Source: Endozoicomonas euniceicola (GTDB taxonomy: Bacteria > Pseudomonadota > Gammaproteobacteria > Pseudomonadales > Endozoicomonadaceae). From it: a stretch of DNA of 64,000 nt. The notes beneath the pieces are model-generated. The model worked only from the letters and a program-made list of their open reading frames with translations. It was not told the DNA's origin and searched no databases. The stretch is taken from NCBI RefSeq assembly GCF_025562755.1, contig NZ_CP103300.1, positions 3,287,001 through 3,351,000 on the forward strand. The letters run 5' to 3'. Below are positions 26,341 to 35,010 of the stretch, one piece after another. Position numbers and translations under genes: made by a program. How positions within the stretch are numbered: position 1 is the first letter of the stretch; every line of letters begins with the position of its first letter.

Positions 26341-27027
26341 TTAGAATTGATCCACAATCGCCCAGTTTGGATTGCCGTTAAGGTAGTTGACCAGATCTTT
26401 TGGCAAGGCCCGTCTGGCATCAATAGCCATATAATTGTGAATCAACGCAGTGGAGCGGCAGGCTGTCTGGTAAAGGGCGATGGGCAAATAAGTGCATATC
26501 GTTCCCGAAAACCATCCTGAATGTCCGGATTGAAGTTCGGCAGGCGGTTGCTCGGTACAGTTTGCACAAAGGTATTCCGCATAACTTAAGGCTTTTGCTC
26601 CAAAACAGGCATCCCCAAAAAATGATGAAACGGTGCTTGAAACACTGTAGGTTCCCCTTGCTGATGTTCGGCCGACGCTATGCACATATTTTGCTGATTC
26701 GTTCATGCAAACCCAGATATGGCCAATAGAAGCGGCTTTTGCCGGAATCATTTCATCGTTAAGGCGAAAAACGGACCAGACATCAGTAAACTCTTTCTCT
26801 ACGGTCAGGTCACAGGGCAAAAGCCTTTTGGAGAATCCCAGGGATCGGACCATATCGAAAATAGCCGGGATCCGATTCTGTGTCAGTGCAGGCTGGGCGA
26901 CGACAGCAATATGAAAGTTGAGGGCTTTGGTAATATCCTGGTCTTTACCGTGCCGAACCAGAATATCCCCCTTGCATAAGGTGAATATCTTTTTCAGTGT
27001 ATCCATCTTTTTTGTTGCCGTTCCCAT
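26341..27027 (-). CDS. Possible permuted NlpC/P60 (papain-like) protein
   Basis: A 228-residue protein not confidently recognised. The layout GDILVRHG...FHIAVVAQ near the N-terminus, then SGTICTYLPIALYQTAC late, then DARRALPKDLVNYLNGNPNW at the end, resembles permuted papain-like domains (YiiX/YebB and LRAT-like), in which His comes before Cys. On that reading His52 or so and Cys in GTICTY would be catalytic. There are 10 or more Cys and no signal peptide. The ATG at 27027 has GGAGG nine bases upstream; the frame extends to 27066. It is divergent from the NSS transporter gene. Confidence 0.5.
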   Translation of the reverse strand: MGTATKKMDTLKKIFTLCKGDILVRHGKDQDITKALNFHIAVVAQPALTQNRIPAIFDMVRSLGFSKRLLPCDLTVEKEFTDVWSVFRLNDEMIPAKAASIGHIWVCMNESAKYVHSVGRTSARGTYSVSSTVSSFFGDACFGAKALSYAEYLCANCTEQPPAELQSGHSGWFSGTICTYLPIALYQTACRSTALIHNYMAIDARRALPKDLVNYLNGNPNWAIVDQF

Positions 27028-27174
27028 GAATGACCACCTCCCAGCATGACAAAATTTCATCACCACATATAATAGCGGCTGATTGAAGTGCCGATTCTGC
27101 CAGACGTTGTATACTCAATCTGTCCAGTGTCTACCCCTCCTAACTCCCCGCATAAGTCTTTATTGAGCTATACC

Positions 27175-28542
27175 ATGTCAACATCTGAACCGGAAAATAA
27201 GATCTGGGAAAGCAGGCTAACTTTTGTGCTGGCTGCCTCAGGTGCTGCAATAGGTCTGGCTAACCTGTGGCGCTTTCCTTACATTGCTATTCAATACGGT
27301 GGGGGAGCTTTTATTCTTGTCTATCTGTTGTCTGTAATGTTTCTGAGTCTGCCGCTTATGATAGCTGAGGTCGGTCTGGGGCGTTATTCCCGCAGTGACC
27401 CAATTACAGCCATGGTGTCTCTGGCTCGCCATGCTGGTAGTCCGTGTGGATGGGGGAGTATCGGCATCGTAGGTGCTGCTGCCAGTCTTATTATGCTCTC
27501 TTTTTATAGTGTCGTTGGTGGTTGGGCCATAGCTTACACGCTCAAATCTTTCAGCGGCACTTTTGCGGGAATGGATGCGACCAGTATTTGTGATTATTTT
27601 GATGATATGGTCAGTGACCCGGTTGCCCTGACTGTCTGGCACTCGGTGTTTATGCTGGCCACCATTATTATTGTTGCCTTTGGCATTCATAAGGGGCTTG
27701 AAAACAGTCTTAAGGTTATGATGCCTGCAATGATTGTCATCCTGCTGCTGATGCTTGTCTACGCAATTACTGAAACGGGGCAGTTTGGCCGTACAGTGGC
27801 ATTCATGTTCAGGCCTGATTTCAGCAAGCTCACTATTGACGGCGTAATAGCGGCAACGGGGCAGGCATTTTTTACCCTGGGGTCTGGTTTATGCATGATG
27901 ATGACTTATGGAGCCTATATTTCAAAAAAAAATAAAATCCTGACAACCAGTCTGGTCGTTGTCGGGCTTGATACAGCGGTCGCAATTCTGGCTGGTCTTA
28001 CCATTTTTCCGGTAGTGTTTGCCTTTGGTCTTGAAGCACGCTCAGGTCCGGGTCTGTTGTTTGTATCCCTGACGACGGCACTGGCACAAAAAATCTTTGG
28101 TGCTCTGCTGGGCGGCACAATTTTTATATTGGCGAGTATTGCTGCACTCAGCAGCTCTATTTCCCTGATGGAGCCTGCTGTTGCCTGGTTGCAGAAGCGT
28201 TTTTCTATCAAGCGCTTTTGGGCTGCCGGTGTTGTTGGTTTTCTGGTCTGGTTGTTAGGGCTGGGCAGTGTGTTCTCTTTCAATATCTGGTCAGGCGTGG
28301 ACTACCGGTGGTTTGGCAAATCATTCTTTGATTTGATGGTTTATTTAGCGACCAGTTTGATGATGCCACTGAATAGTCTGATGATTGCGCTGTTTGTTGG
28401 CTGGAAAATGGGACGCAATCGTATGGCTGAGTTTCTCGGTATGGCTGGTGTCCCGTTTAATATCTGGATGTTTTCAATCCGCGTAGTTGCCCCATTGGCT
28501 ATTGTGTTCATACTGTTGATGTCTTTTGGTTTATACCGCTAG
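27175..28542 (+). CDS. Sodium:neurotransmitter-symporter (NSS/SNF) family transporter
   Basis: A 455-residue inner-membrane protein with about 11 or 12 TM segments. TM1 carries the family hallmark SRLTFVLAASGAAIGLANLWRFPY, with the sodium-binding unwound region. LGRYSRSDPI and, later, SLTTALAQKIFGALLGG also match. Bacterial members such as LeuT and MhsT couple Na+ influx to uptake of amino acids or related amines. The substrate cannot be predicted. The frame extends upstream to 27088, but the ATG at 27175 gives the normal N-terminus. Confidence 0.93.
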   Translation: MSTSEPENKIWESRLTFVLAASGAAIGLANLWRFPYIAIQYGGGAFILVYLLSVMFLSLPLMIAEVGLGRYSRSDPITAMVSLARHAGSPCGWGSIGIVGAAASLIMLSFYSVVGGWAIAYTLKSFSGTFAGMDATSICDYFDDMVSDPVALTVWHSVFMLATIIIVAFGIHKGLENSLKVMMPAMIVILLLMLVYAITETGQFGRTVAFMFRPDFSKLTIDGVIAATGQAFFTLGSGLCMMMTYGAYISKKNKILTTSLVVVGLDTAVAILAGLTIFPVVFAFGLEARSGPGLLFVSLTTALAQKIFGALLGGTIFILASIAALSSSISLMEPAVAWLQKRFSIKRFWAAGVVGFLVWLLGLGSVFSFNIWSGVDYRWFGKSFFDLMVYLATSLMMPLNSLMIALFVGWKMGRNRMAEFLGMAGVPFNIWMFSIRVVAPLAIVFILLMSFGLYR

Positions 28543-28574
28543 CTTTGAACTGTTGGGAAAGGGTGGGAAAGCGA

Positions 28575-28940
28575 TTAAGGGCCCAGCTTCCAGAGCTGTA
28601 TCGGTAGCTGATAATGGTTGACGACCCTTTGCAGTCGATTCCAGTGCTGCTGATCAGACTCTGAGTTAAGGATCAAAACAACACCGGCTTTCTTACCGGT
28701 CAGCATGGCGTAGTCCAGCGACTGACCAATGGCCTCCTGCCATTTACTGGCGAAATCCATTTCGATGGCATATTGCTCTGTCAGACAGTCGACCCTGCGA
28801 CCATCCGGCATACGCTGCTCAACCTTGCCACCTCTGCCTTCACACCAGACCTGCTGATACCAGACCTCTCCGGGCCGGGAAGCACTGCTAAGGTTTGATG
28901 TATACAAAAGAATGAAGAGAAGCAGTGAGGCTTTTGACAT
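28575..28940 (-). CDS. Small exported protein, possible PD-(D/E)XK-like fold
   Basis: A 121-residue protein with a signal peptide (MSKASLLLFILLYTSNLSSA). The mature part contains RRVDCLTEQYAIEMDFASKWQEAIGQS followed by YAMLTGKKAGVVLIL. That D...E-x-D...K...Q pattern is found in a family of small periplasmic proteins resembling PD-(D/E)XK nuclease folds. Two Cys in the mature part may pair. Catalytic activity is not shown. It stands alone on the minus strand between the NSS gene and glpX. Confidence 0.7.
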   Translation of the reverse strand: MSKASLLLFILLYTSNLSSASRPGEVWYQQVWCEGRGGKVEQRMPDGRRVDCLTEQYAIEMDFASKWQEAIGQSLDYAMLTGKKAGVVLILNSESDQQHWNRLQRVVNHYQLPIQLWKLGP

Positions 28941-28983
28941 GGGCGCATCCTGTGAACTGTCATTAACAGTGTAGGATGAGGCG

Positions 28984-29013
28984 TTCGGTAAGCAGGAAGT
29001 CCTGCTTACCGAA
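28984..29013 (-). terminator. Strong hairpin downstream of glpX
   Basis: A near-perfect 14-base inverted repeat TTCGGTAAGCAGGA / TCCTGCTTACCGAA with a two-base loop. On the glpX strand the T-run comes before the stem rather than after it, so it may act as an mRNA-stabilising or Rho-linked hairpin rather than a classic intrinsic terminator. Confidence 0.5.
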
Positions 29014-29030
29014 AAAAAACGCTGTAACGG

Positions 29031-30041
29031 TTACAGGATTACATTTTTGATGTCATCATCTTTGCGATCCAGGTAGTGAGTGGACTGAATACGACGAATA
29101 GTGCGTGAACGGCCACGGACGACCAGGGTTTCAGTCTGGGCAATATTACCTGTGCGGGAAATACCTTCCAGCAGGTCACCTTTGGTGATGCCGGTCGCAG
29201 AGAAGACAACGTTATCTGAACTGGCCATATCTTCCAGTCTCAGAAGGACACCGGTTTCTATGCCCATTTCTGCACAACGTTTGCGTTCCAGTTCGCCTGC
29301 TTTCACATTTTCTTCAGACGCGCCTTTGGCTTCGTCGCGGGTGACCAGGCGACCCTGCATATCACCACCCAGAGCGCGGATCACCGCTGCTGATACAACG
29401 CCTTCCGGAGCACCGCCCACACAGTACATCATGTCGACTTCGCTGTTGGGCATGCAGGTCAGGATCGAGGCCGCAACGTCACCGTCAGGGATGGCAAAGA
29501 CCTTTACGCCCATCTTCTGCATCATGGCAATGGCGCTGTCGTGGCGAGGCTTGGCCAGGGTGATGACAGTCAGGCTTTCGATGGATTTGTGCAGCGCGGC
29601 AGCCACATTGCGGATGTTTTCCGCCAGTCCAAGACTCAGGTCAATGGCACCTTTGGCACCCGGGCCTGTCACCAGCTTTTCCATATACATGTCAGGGGCT
29701 TTCAGGAAAGAGCCTTTCTCTCCGGCTGCCAGTACGGCGACGGCGTTGTTCTGACCCATCGCGGTCATGCGGGTGCCTTCAATAGGGTCTACAGCGATAT
29801 CAACGCTTTCGCCATTACCCATACCGACCTTTTCGCCAATAAAAAGCATAGGGGCTTCATCGATCTCACCTTCACCGATGACGATCTCTCCGTCTATCTC
29901 AACTTTGTTCAGCATGGCGCGCATCGCTTCTACGGCGGCACCGTCGGCAGCGTTTTTATCGCCTCGTCCCAGCCACTTGTAGCCTGCCAGGGCGGCAGCT
30001 TCGGTTACACGGGAAAACTCAATAGCCAGTTCGCGTTTCAT
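29031..30041 (-). CDS. glpX: Class II fructose-1,6-bisphosphatase GlpX
   Basis: A 336-residue enzyme that hydrolyses fructose-1,6-bisphosphate in gluconeogenesis. It shows the GlpX signatures KNAADGAAVEAMR, EIDEAPMLFIGE, the metal site DPIEGTRMTA, and MYCVGGAPEGVVSAA. The frame is open to 30086, but MKRELAIEFSRVTEAAAL at 30041 is the family start. It is monocistronic, between an exported protein and the divergent WH2-like gene. Confidence 0.95.
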   Translation of the reverse strand: MKRELAIEFSRVTEAAALAGYKWLGRGDKNAADGAAVEAMRAMLNKVEIDGEIVIGEGEIDEAPMLFIGEKVGMGNGESVDIAVDPIEGTRMTAMGQNNAVAVLAAGEKGSFLKAPDMYMEKLVTGPGAKGAIDLSLGLAENIRNVAAALHKSIESLTVITLAKPRHDSAIAMMQKMGVKVFAIPDGDVAASILTCMPNSEVDMMYCVGGAPEGVVSAAVIRALGGDMQGRLVTRDEAKGASEENVKAGELERKRCAEMGIETGVLLRLEDMASSDNVVFSATGITKGDLLEGISRTGNIAQTETLVVRGRSRTIRRIQSTHYLDRKDDDIKNVIL

Positions 30042-30297
30042 GGGCTTTTCGCAAGTCAAAAGTGGATAACGGCGGGACTTTACCACAAGTGGTTCGATTT
30101 TGAAGGTTCATTGGACAGAAAGCGCGATAACTCGGGTTCTGAACTAAATGCAGAGATGCTTGTCATAAGTAAGGAGGCATTAGAGCTACAGATTTTGATC
30201 CACAGGTCAAGGATAAGTGGAAATCGTTGAGTCCACAGGGTTCTTTGGCAGCACAGGACCAATAAGGATTACTGATTTAGGAAAGGAGTACCTGAAG

Positions 30298-33200
30298 ATG
30301 CGCACACCTATAGATTTCCTGCTAACAGGCATTGCTGAAAGGAATTACGGCAAAAGTTGGCAACAGCTTGATGATAAAGAAAAAGCCGAACTTGAGAAAC
30401 ATGTGGTGACTCGGGCAAAAGCAGATGCAGATTTCCAGTACGTTAAGCCGCAAAAGGGAATGCTTTATGGCAGGTATGTTGCCGCCAATGAAGGTGAAGC
30501 TGCAAGCACCGTAACTCGTTATATGAAGGACTTTACTACTGAATACCGTAAATTTGCCCATGAAGTCGGAACAACAGTCAGTATCCCTGAGCGTACAGTA
30601 AAGGAGGAATGCCCAGTCTCGACCTTGTCTGAGTGGCATCAGGAAATTCAGCAATGGGCCTCAAAGCATAATGGTGAAGCTCTGGAGGTTGCGAAAGATA
30701 CATGCTGTGATTTGAAGCGTAGAGTTGAAAAGACAAGTATTACTGAAGCTACTCCCGAAAAACTCCTTTCTGAACAGAAAGTCCTTGAAAAAAAGGTGTT
30801 TATAGCGATAGCTGCTGGTCGTGAGGCATTTGGAAAAAACGGTAACATTGTTGATTATTTACTAGATAAGGCTAAGCAATTTAAAGGAAAGGCTCAGGAA
30901 TCTAAAGAAAAGGCTCAGCAATTGAAAGAAAATGTCCGCCTGGCTGAATCGAGGTACCACATCTGCGACCTGTACCTGAAAACTGTCGAAAAAGCTCAAC
31001 GTCTGGTCGCAAGCTTAGAGAGATTAAACATTGATCTTAAGATGAATGAGTGCGCTTCGTTGTTAGAGCAACTCTCAGAGCTTGAACGATCTGTGCCAGA
31101 TCATAAAGCAATAGATGACTTGCCTGTTGTAAAGAATGAAAGTGATCTGAATGATCCGAAGATAGGTGAGCGTAATATTGCTGAGACTGCGTTGTTTGCC
31201 CGGTTTGATGAGCAGGTGAAAGAACTGATTTCTCAGCTTCCGGGTGATAAAGAACGTGTCATTAAGGGCAAAGAACTCATGCTGGCTGCCCTTGAACCTG
31301 TTCATGAAAAAGTAAGATTCAGGATTCAAAAAGTTTGCGAGAAGTTGATGAACGCTCAAATTGAAGAAGAGCGTAGGAAAAAGCGTACCATTAAAACCGG
31401 TATAACCGATATTCTCAATCAAATGGCTATGAGGTATGAAGTTGAGCAAAAAAATGTTCAGAAGACGGACTCCAGGAGTCCTGATTATCAACACCAGTCC
31501 TCAATAAGCTTTGATGAACTTCCTGAACACATGCAAGAAGATCTTGGAAAAAAGGTTGCGGCATTGCATAAAACAGAAGATAACGGGACTGTCTATTCTT
31601 TTGACGATGTTGGTTATGGTGTTCGATCCGTAGAGGGGGCTTATGAACTGGCAACATCGGTTAAAAAGAATGCTGATAGCGCAATTGAGAAAATCAATCT
31701 TCTGGCTAAAGCTGCAGAAATTGAGTCAAGCTTTGAGCCTCTGGAACAAACCAGTCGTTATCTGGTATCTGAGCTGATAGCTTTGAATGACAAGCTGACA
31801 GCATGGGCTAAAAAAAGTCCGTATCTGATGGAACTCAATGAGTATGAAGAAGAGTTATCAGGGCTGGCTTCACGCAAATCAACGGATTTAGAGTCTGCTC
31901 AAACTGTTCAAAGAGATATTGATACCTGTTTGAATAAGCTCATCTCAGCCTGTGTAAATGGCCGCGGTAACCCGGTAACCATGCTTGAGTATTTGAATAC
32001 AAAGGCGTGTGGCAGGAAAGAGTTGGTCGGCACGCAGGCTCAGTCATCCCGTGATTACATAGCTAACAGGACAAAAGAGCTGGGTCATACCGTAAAGCAG
32101 TTACAAGAAATTCAAAAGACTAAACCAGGCGTAATAACAAAGCTTGACGGAAAAGCTTTTGTTGCGATCGTTGCAGAACTTGCCTCTCTGAGAGATTCTT
32201 GTGCTGATCAATCGCAGAAGCGGCATGGACTGGTAAAGGCTCTCGATTCCTTCAGGGAGAGCGTTGGCAGTCATAATGAATTTGACCGTTCCTACTGCCA
32301 GACCCTGAATACTCTTATGGAGGCGGGTCTCCCGGCTGAAGAGTCTGCGGGTATTATCCGCGACCAGCTGGCTGGGATTCCAGGCATTGATACAGGCGGT
32401 TTGCTTAAAGGCGTGGCAGATACGCTTCCACTTATTCCTTGCACCAATCCTGTTAATAAAGAATACGTTAGCCTGGTTCGCAGTTGTAGCACTTATATCA
32501 ACGACCTTCGAGAGGCAGGCAAGAATATAGAGCAATCGGAAAAGGCGAAGGAGGCTATTAACCAGTTTGCAGCAGAGTTGATTCAGCAACCAGAGATTGT
32601 TTCCACTCATGAAGCTTTGAAGCGTATTGAAAAGTGGATTGAAGGTCAGGCAGCGTCTGGGGAGCTTTTTCAAACCACTGGCTCGGTGCTTTCCCAATGG
32701 ACAGGCTATGCGCAGTATTATGACAGGGCGCTGAAAGAAACCACGGCAAATATTAGTCGATTGTGTAGGGATTTTGATGCTCAGCGTGAGGAATTTGATA
32801 AACCAGGTAATTACGGTAAGTTCGTGCCATCGAAGTGGGTTAATGATAAAAGTCTTACTGCGGAACTTAGTCAGGCTTTCATAAAAAGAGGTTGTTTAAG
32901 TGATCAGGAGGAGTCTGGTGCATTCTCAGGGAATGACCTTTTACCATCTCCGCCGCCTCCTCCGCCTCCTCCGCCACCTCCGCCACCTCCCGTGGGTATG
33001 GCAGCGGGTAACAATAAAAAAACTGAGGTGGCTGGGCAAAAACCTAAGCCTGCGCTTAAGCCAAAGCCGGCTGCTACAGCATCGACTTGTGGTGTGAGGC
33101 TGCCTGACTTCAACCCTGCAACAGTGTTACTGAAAAAAACCGGCAGGAATCCGGCTGGTCATCTTCAAGGAAATAATTTTGAAAGAGGAGCAGTCCCGGG

Positions 33201-33645
33201 GTTGATGACCGAGATAGTAAATGCAGGGGGGAAGGTAAAAAATAACAGTCCTCGCCTTTCCAGCGAAACGATCCAGCCAGAAGCGCTGAGGCGTAGAGAA
33301 CTGGAGGCAGAAAAGAGGGCTCTCGACAGAAAGCTGGGCGAACTTCAAAGTGAGGTTGAACGTCTGGAGAAGCTTGTGGCAAGAGGCACAGAAGATCTTG
33401 GTGTTGACGAAGCTTACAGGAATCAACTGAAGCAGGCAAAAGGTGCTGTTAAGGACTTTCATAAGAAGAACCCTCATTATGAAAAGGGATCTTTGACAAA
33501 TGAGCGGCTTACTGAAAAGCTTGAATTAAAAAATAAGGATAAAGACGATGCGCTTAAAGTCGCATTGAAAAAGAGAGCTGAAGTAATGCTACATAGCCTG
33601 GGGCCGGAGAGTTTGAGCGACCAAAATGATGACTGGTCACTTTGA
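30298..33645 (+). CDS. Large coiled-coil protein with polyproline run and WH2-like motif (candidate actin-binding effector)
   Basis: A 1115-residue protein with no signal peptide or TM segment. Residues 1-860 are mostly helical and Lys/Glu-rich, with repeat-like KAKQFKGKAQESKEKAQQLK near 200. Residues 885-898 are 14 consecutive prolines, as in profilin-binding FH1/WASP regions. Then come LLKKTG (LKKT at 945-948, as in thymosin beta) and RGAVPGLMTEIVNAGGKVK at about 963-981, which fits the WH2 pattern RGxLLxxIxxGxxLK with one extra residue. A Lys/Glu coiled coil ends the protein. ATG 30298 has AGGAG nine bases upstream; a GTG at 30217 is possible. Codon and base use look more AT-rich than the neighbours. 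Secretion by a type III or IV system is inference. Confidence 0.7.
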   Translation: MRTPIDFLLTGIAERNYGKSWQQLDDKEKAELEKHVVTRAKADADFQYVKPQKGMLYGRYVAANEGEAASTVTRYMKDFTTEYRKFAHEVGTTVSIPERTVKEECPVSTLSEWHQEIQQWASKHNGEALEVAKDTCCDLKRRVEKTSITEATPEKLLSEQKVLEKKVFIAIAAGREAFGKNGNIVDYLLDKAKQFKGKAQESKEKAQQLKENVRLAESRYHICDLYLKTVEKAQRLVASLERLNIDLKMNECASLLEQLSELERSVPDHKAIDDLPVVKNESDLNDPKIGERNIAETALFARFDEQVKELISQLPGDKERVIKGKELMLAALEPVHEKVRFRIQKVCEKLMNAQIEEERRKKRTIKTGITDILNQMAMRYEVEQKNVQKTDSRSPDYQHQSSISFDELPEHMQEDLGKKVAALHKTEDNGTVYSFDDVGYGVRSVEGAYELATSVKKNADSAIEKINLLAKAAEIESSFEPLEQTSRYLVSELIALNDKLTAWAKKSPYLMELNEYEEELSGLASRKSTDLESAQTVQRDIDTCLNKLISACVNGRGNPVTMLEYLNTKACGRKELVGTQAQSSRDYIANRTKELGHTVKQLQEIQKTKPGVITKLDGKAFVAIVAELASLRDSCADQSQKRHGLVKALDSFRESVGSHNEFDRSYCQTLNTLMEAGLPAEESAGIIRDQLAGIPGIDTGGLLKGVADTLPLIPCTNPVNKEYVSLVRSCSTYINDLREAGKNIEQSEKAKEAINQFAAELIQQPEIVSTHEALKRIEKWIEGQAASGELFQTTGSVLSQWTGYAQYYDRALKETTANISRLCRDFDAQREEFDKPGNYGKFVPSKWVNDKSLTAELSQAFIKRGCLSDQEESGAFSGNDLLPSPPPPPPPPPPPPPPVGMAAGNNKKTEVAGQKPKPALKPKPAATASTCGVRLPDFNPATVLLKKTGRNPAGHLQGNNFERGAVPGLMTEIVNAGGKVKNNSPRLSSETIQPEALRRRELEAEKRALDRKLGELQSEVERLEKLVARGTEDLGVDEAYRNQLKQAKGAVKDFHKKNPHYEKGSLTNERLTEKLELKNKDKDDALKVALKKRAEVMLHSLGPESLSDQNDDWSL

Positions 33646-33675
33646 AATGCAGGCTAATTGACATTTTCACCCAAC

Positions 33676-33708
33676 AAAAAAATGCCGACACTGTTCGGCA
33701 TTTTTTTA
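33676..33708. terminator. Bidirectional terminator after the WH2-like gene
   Basis: AAAAAAATGCCGA-cactgt-TCGGCATTTTTTT: an A-run, a 7-base GC-containing stem and a T-run, giving a classic intrinsic terminator on both strands. Confidence 0.92.
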
Positions 33709-33790
33709 TTAAAAACAACCCGTTAATTAAATAGCGTAAAATGTAGCCTTTATGGTTACTCTCCGAGCTGTAAACTTTGAATACCGATAC

Positions 33791-33819
33791 TTGACGCCAT
33801 TTCCCGCTTTCCGTACAAT
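33791..33819 (+). promoter_or_regulatory. Sigma-70 promoter of the str operon (rpsL-rpsG-fusA)
   Basis: TTGACG, exactly 17-base spacer, TACAAT. It lies 165 bases upstream of rpsL and is the first good promoter after the preceding terminator. Confidence 0.8.
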
Positions 33820-33868
33820 TTCGCAGCTTTATTTTACCCTTGGTCTATGATCGACCGGGGTAGCTCTG

Positions 33869-33889
33869 GCCGGTTTTATACCGGCTTTT
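33869..33889 (+). promoter_or_regulatory. Possible attenuator in the rpsL leader
   Basis: GCCGGT-tttat-ACCGGC followed by TTTT lies between the promoter and rpsL. The short stem and T-run could cause partial termination. Confidence 0.45.
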
Positions 33890-33983
33890 GCTGTTTGAAG
33901 ACCGAATTAACTGTGCAAATCCTCTGGTACAGCAACATTCGACCTCAATAGCTCGAATATAGAAATAATCTGGAGTTCGCTGA

Positions 33984-34358
33984 ATGGCAACTATTAACCA
34001 GCTGGTGCGTAAGCCACGCAAGCGCAAGGTCAAAAAGACCGACGTTCCTGCGCTGCAAGCTTGCCCACAGCGTCGCGGTGTTTGTACTCGCGTATACACT
34101 ACTACTCCTAAGAAGCCTAACTCTGCGCTGCGTAAAGTATGTCGTGTGCGTCTGACTAACGGTTTCGAAGTGACTTCCTACATCGGTGGTGAAGGTCACA
34201 ACCTGCAGGAGCACTCCGTTGTTCTGATCCGTGGCGGTCGTGTAAAAGACTTGCCAGGTGTTCGCTACCACACTGTTCGCGGTAGCCTGGACACCCAGGG
34301 TGTTAACGACCGTAAGCAGGGTCGTTCCAAGTACGGTACTAAGAAACCTAAGTCCTAA
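33984..34358 (+). CDS. rpsL: 30S ribosomal protein S12
   Basis: A 124-residue decoding-centre protein. The two streptomycin-resistance loops are wild type: TTPKKPNSALRK (Lys42/43) and RVKDLPGVRYHTV (Lys and Pro unaltered), so predicted sensitive. First gene of the str operon. The 163-base gap to rpsG contains a CCGGAA-cta-TTCCGG inverted repeat that may belong to the S7 regulatory region. Confidence 0.98.
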   Translation: MATINQLVRKPRKRKVKKTDVPALQACPQRRGVCTRVYTTTPKKPNSALRKVCRVRLTNGFEVTSYIGGEGHNLQEHSVVLIRGGRVKDLPGVRYHTVRGSLDTQGVNDRKQGRSKYGTKKPKS

Positions 34359-34521
34359 GGTTCAAGCCTTAAGAGACTGCTGGTTCAGCCGTTTTAAAAG
34401 AGTCTTGAGCTCTTTTGCCGAAAATATTGTGCCCCGTTGCACAAAGAATTTAACAGTAGGTTGATAAGAGTAAGGCCGGAACTATTCCGGACTGCCTGAA
34501 GACCGAAATGAGGGCTTATCA

Positions 34522-34992
34522 ATGCCAAGAAGACGCGTAGTCGCTAAGCGCGACGTGCTGCCAGATCCTAAGTTTGGTAACAAGACCCTGACCAAGTTCA
34601 TCAACCACGTGATGATCTCCGGTAAGAAATCCGTAGCGGAAAAAATCGTATACGGTGCGCTGGATAAGGTTCAGGAGCGCTCTAACAAGGATCCGCTGGA
34701 GCAATTCGAAAAAGCTCTGGAATCCATTGCGCCAATGGTAGAAGTAAAGTCCCGCCGTGTGGGTGGTGCTACTTACCAGGTGCCTGTAGAAGTTCGTCCG
34801 GCTCGTCGTACTGCCCTGGCAATGCGCTGGCTGGTAGACGCGGCGCGTAAGCGTGGCGAAAAGTCTATGGAACTGCGCCTTGCAGGCGAACTGCTGGACG
34901 CAGCTGAGAACAAAGGCGCTGCTGTCAAGAAGCGTGAAGACGTGCACCGTATGGCTGAAGCGAACAAGGCGTTCTCTCACTACCGTTTCTAA
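34522..34992 (+). CDS. rpsG: 30S ribosomal protein S7
   Basis: A 156-residue head protein that nucleates assembly of the 3' major domain of 16S rRNA. PRRRVVAKRDVLPDPKFGNK at the N-terminus and EVKSRRVGGATYQVPVEVRP are diagnostic. In enterobacteria S7 represses the str operon at the rpsL-rpsG junction. fusA begins 18 bases later. Confidence 0.98.
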   Translation: MPRRRVVAKRDVLPDPKFGNKTLTKFINHVMISGKKSVAEKIVYGALDKVQERSNKDPLEQFEKALESIAPMVEVKSRRVGGATYQVPVEVRPARRTALAMRWLVDAARKRGEKSMELRLAGELLDAAENKGAAVKKREDVHRMAEANKAFSHYRF

Positions 34993-35010
34993 GTATCAGA
35001 GGATTGAGTC

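Noticed and set aside
29541..30230. Plus-strand frames opposite glpX
   Set aside because: Shadows of the certain glpX gene; no signal, domain or ribosome binding site.
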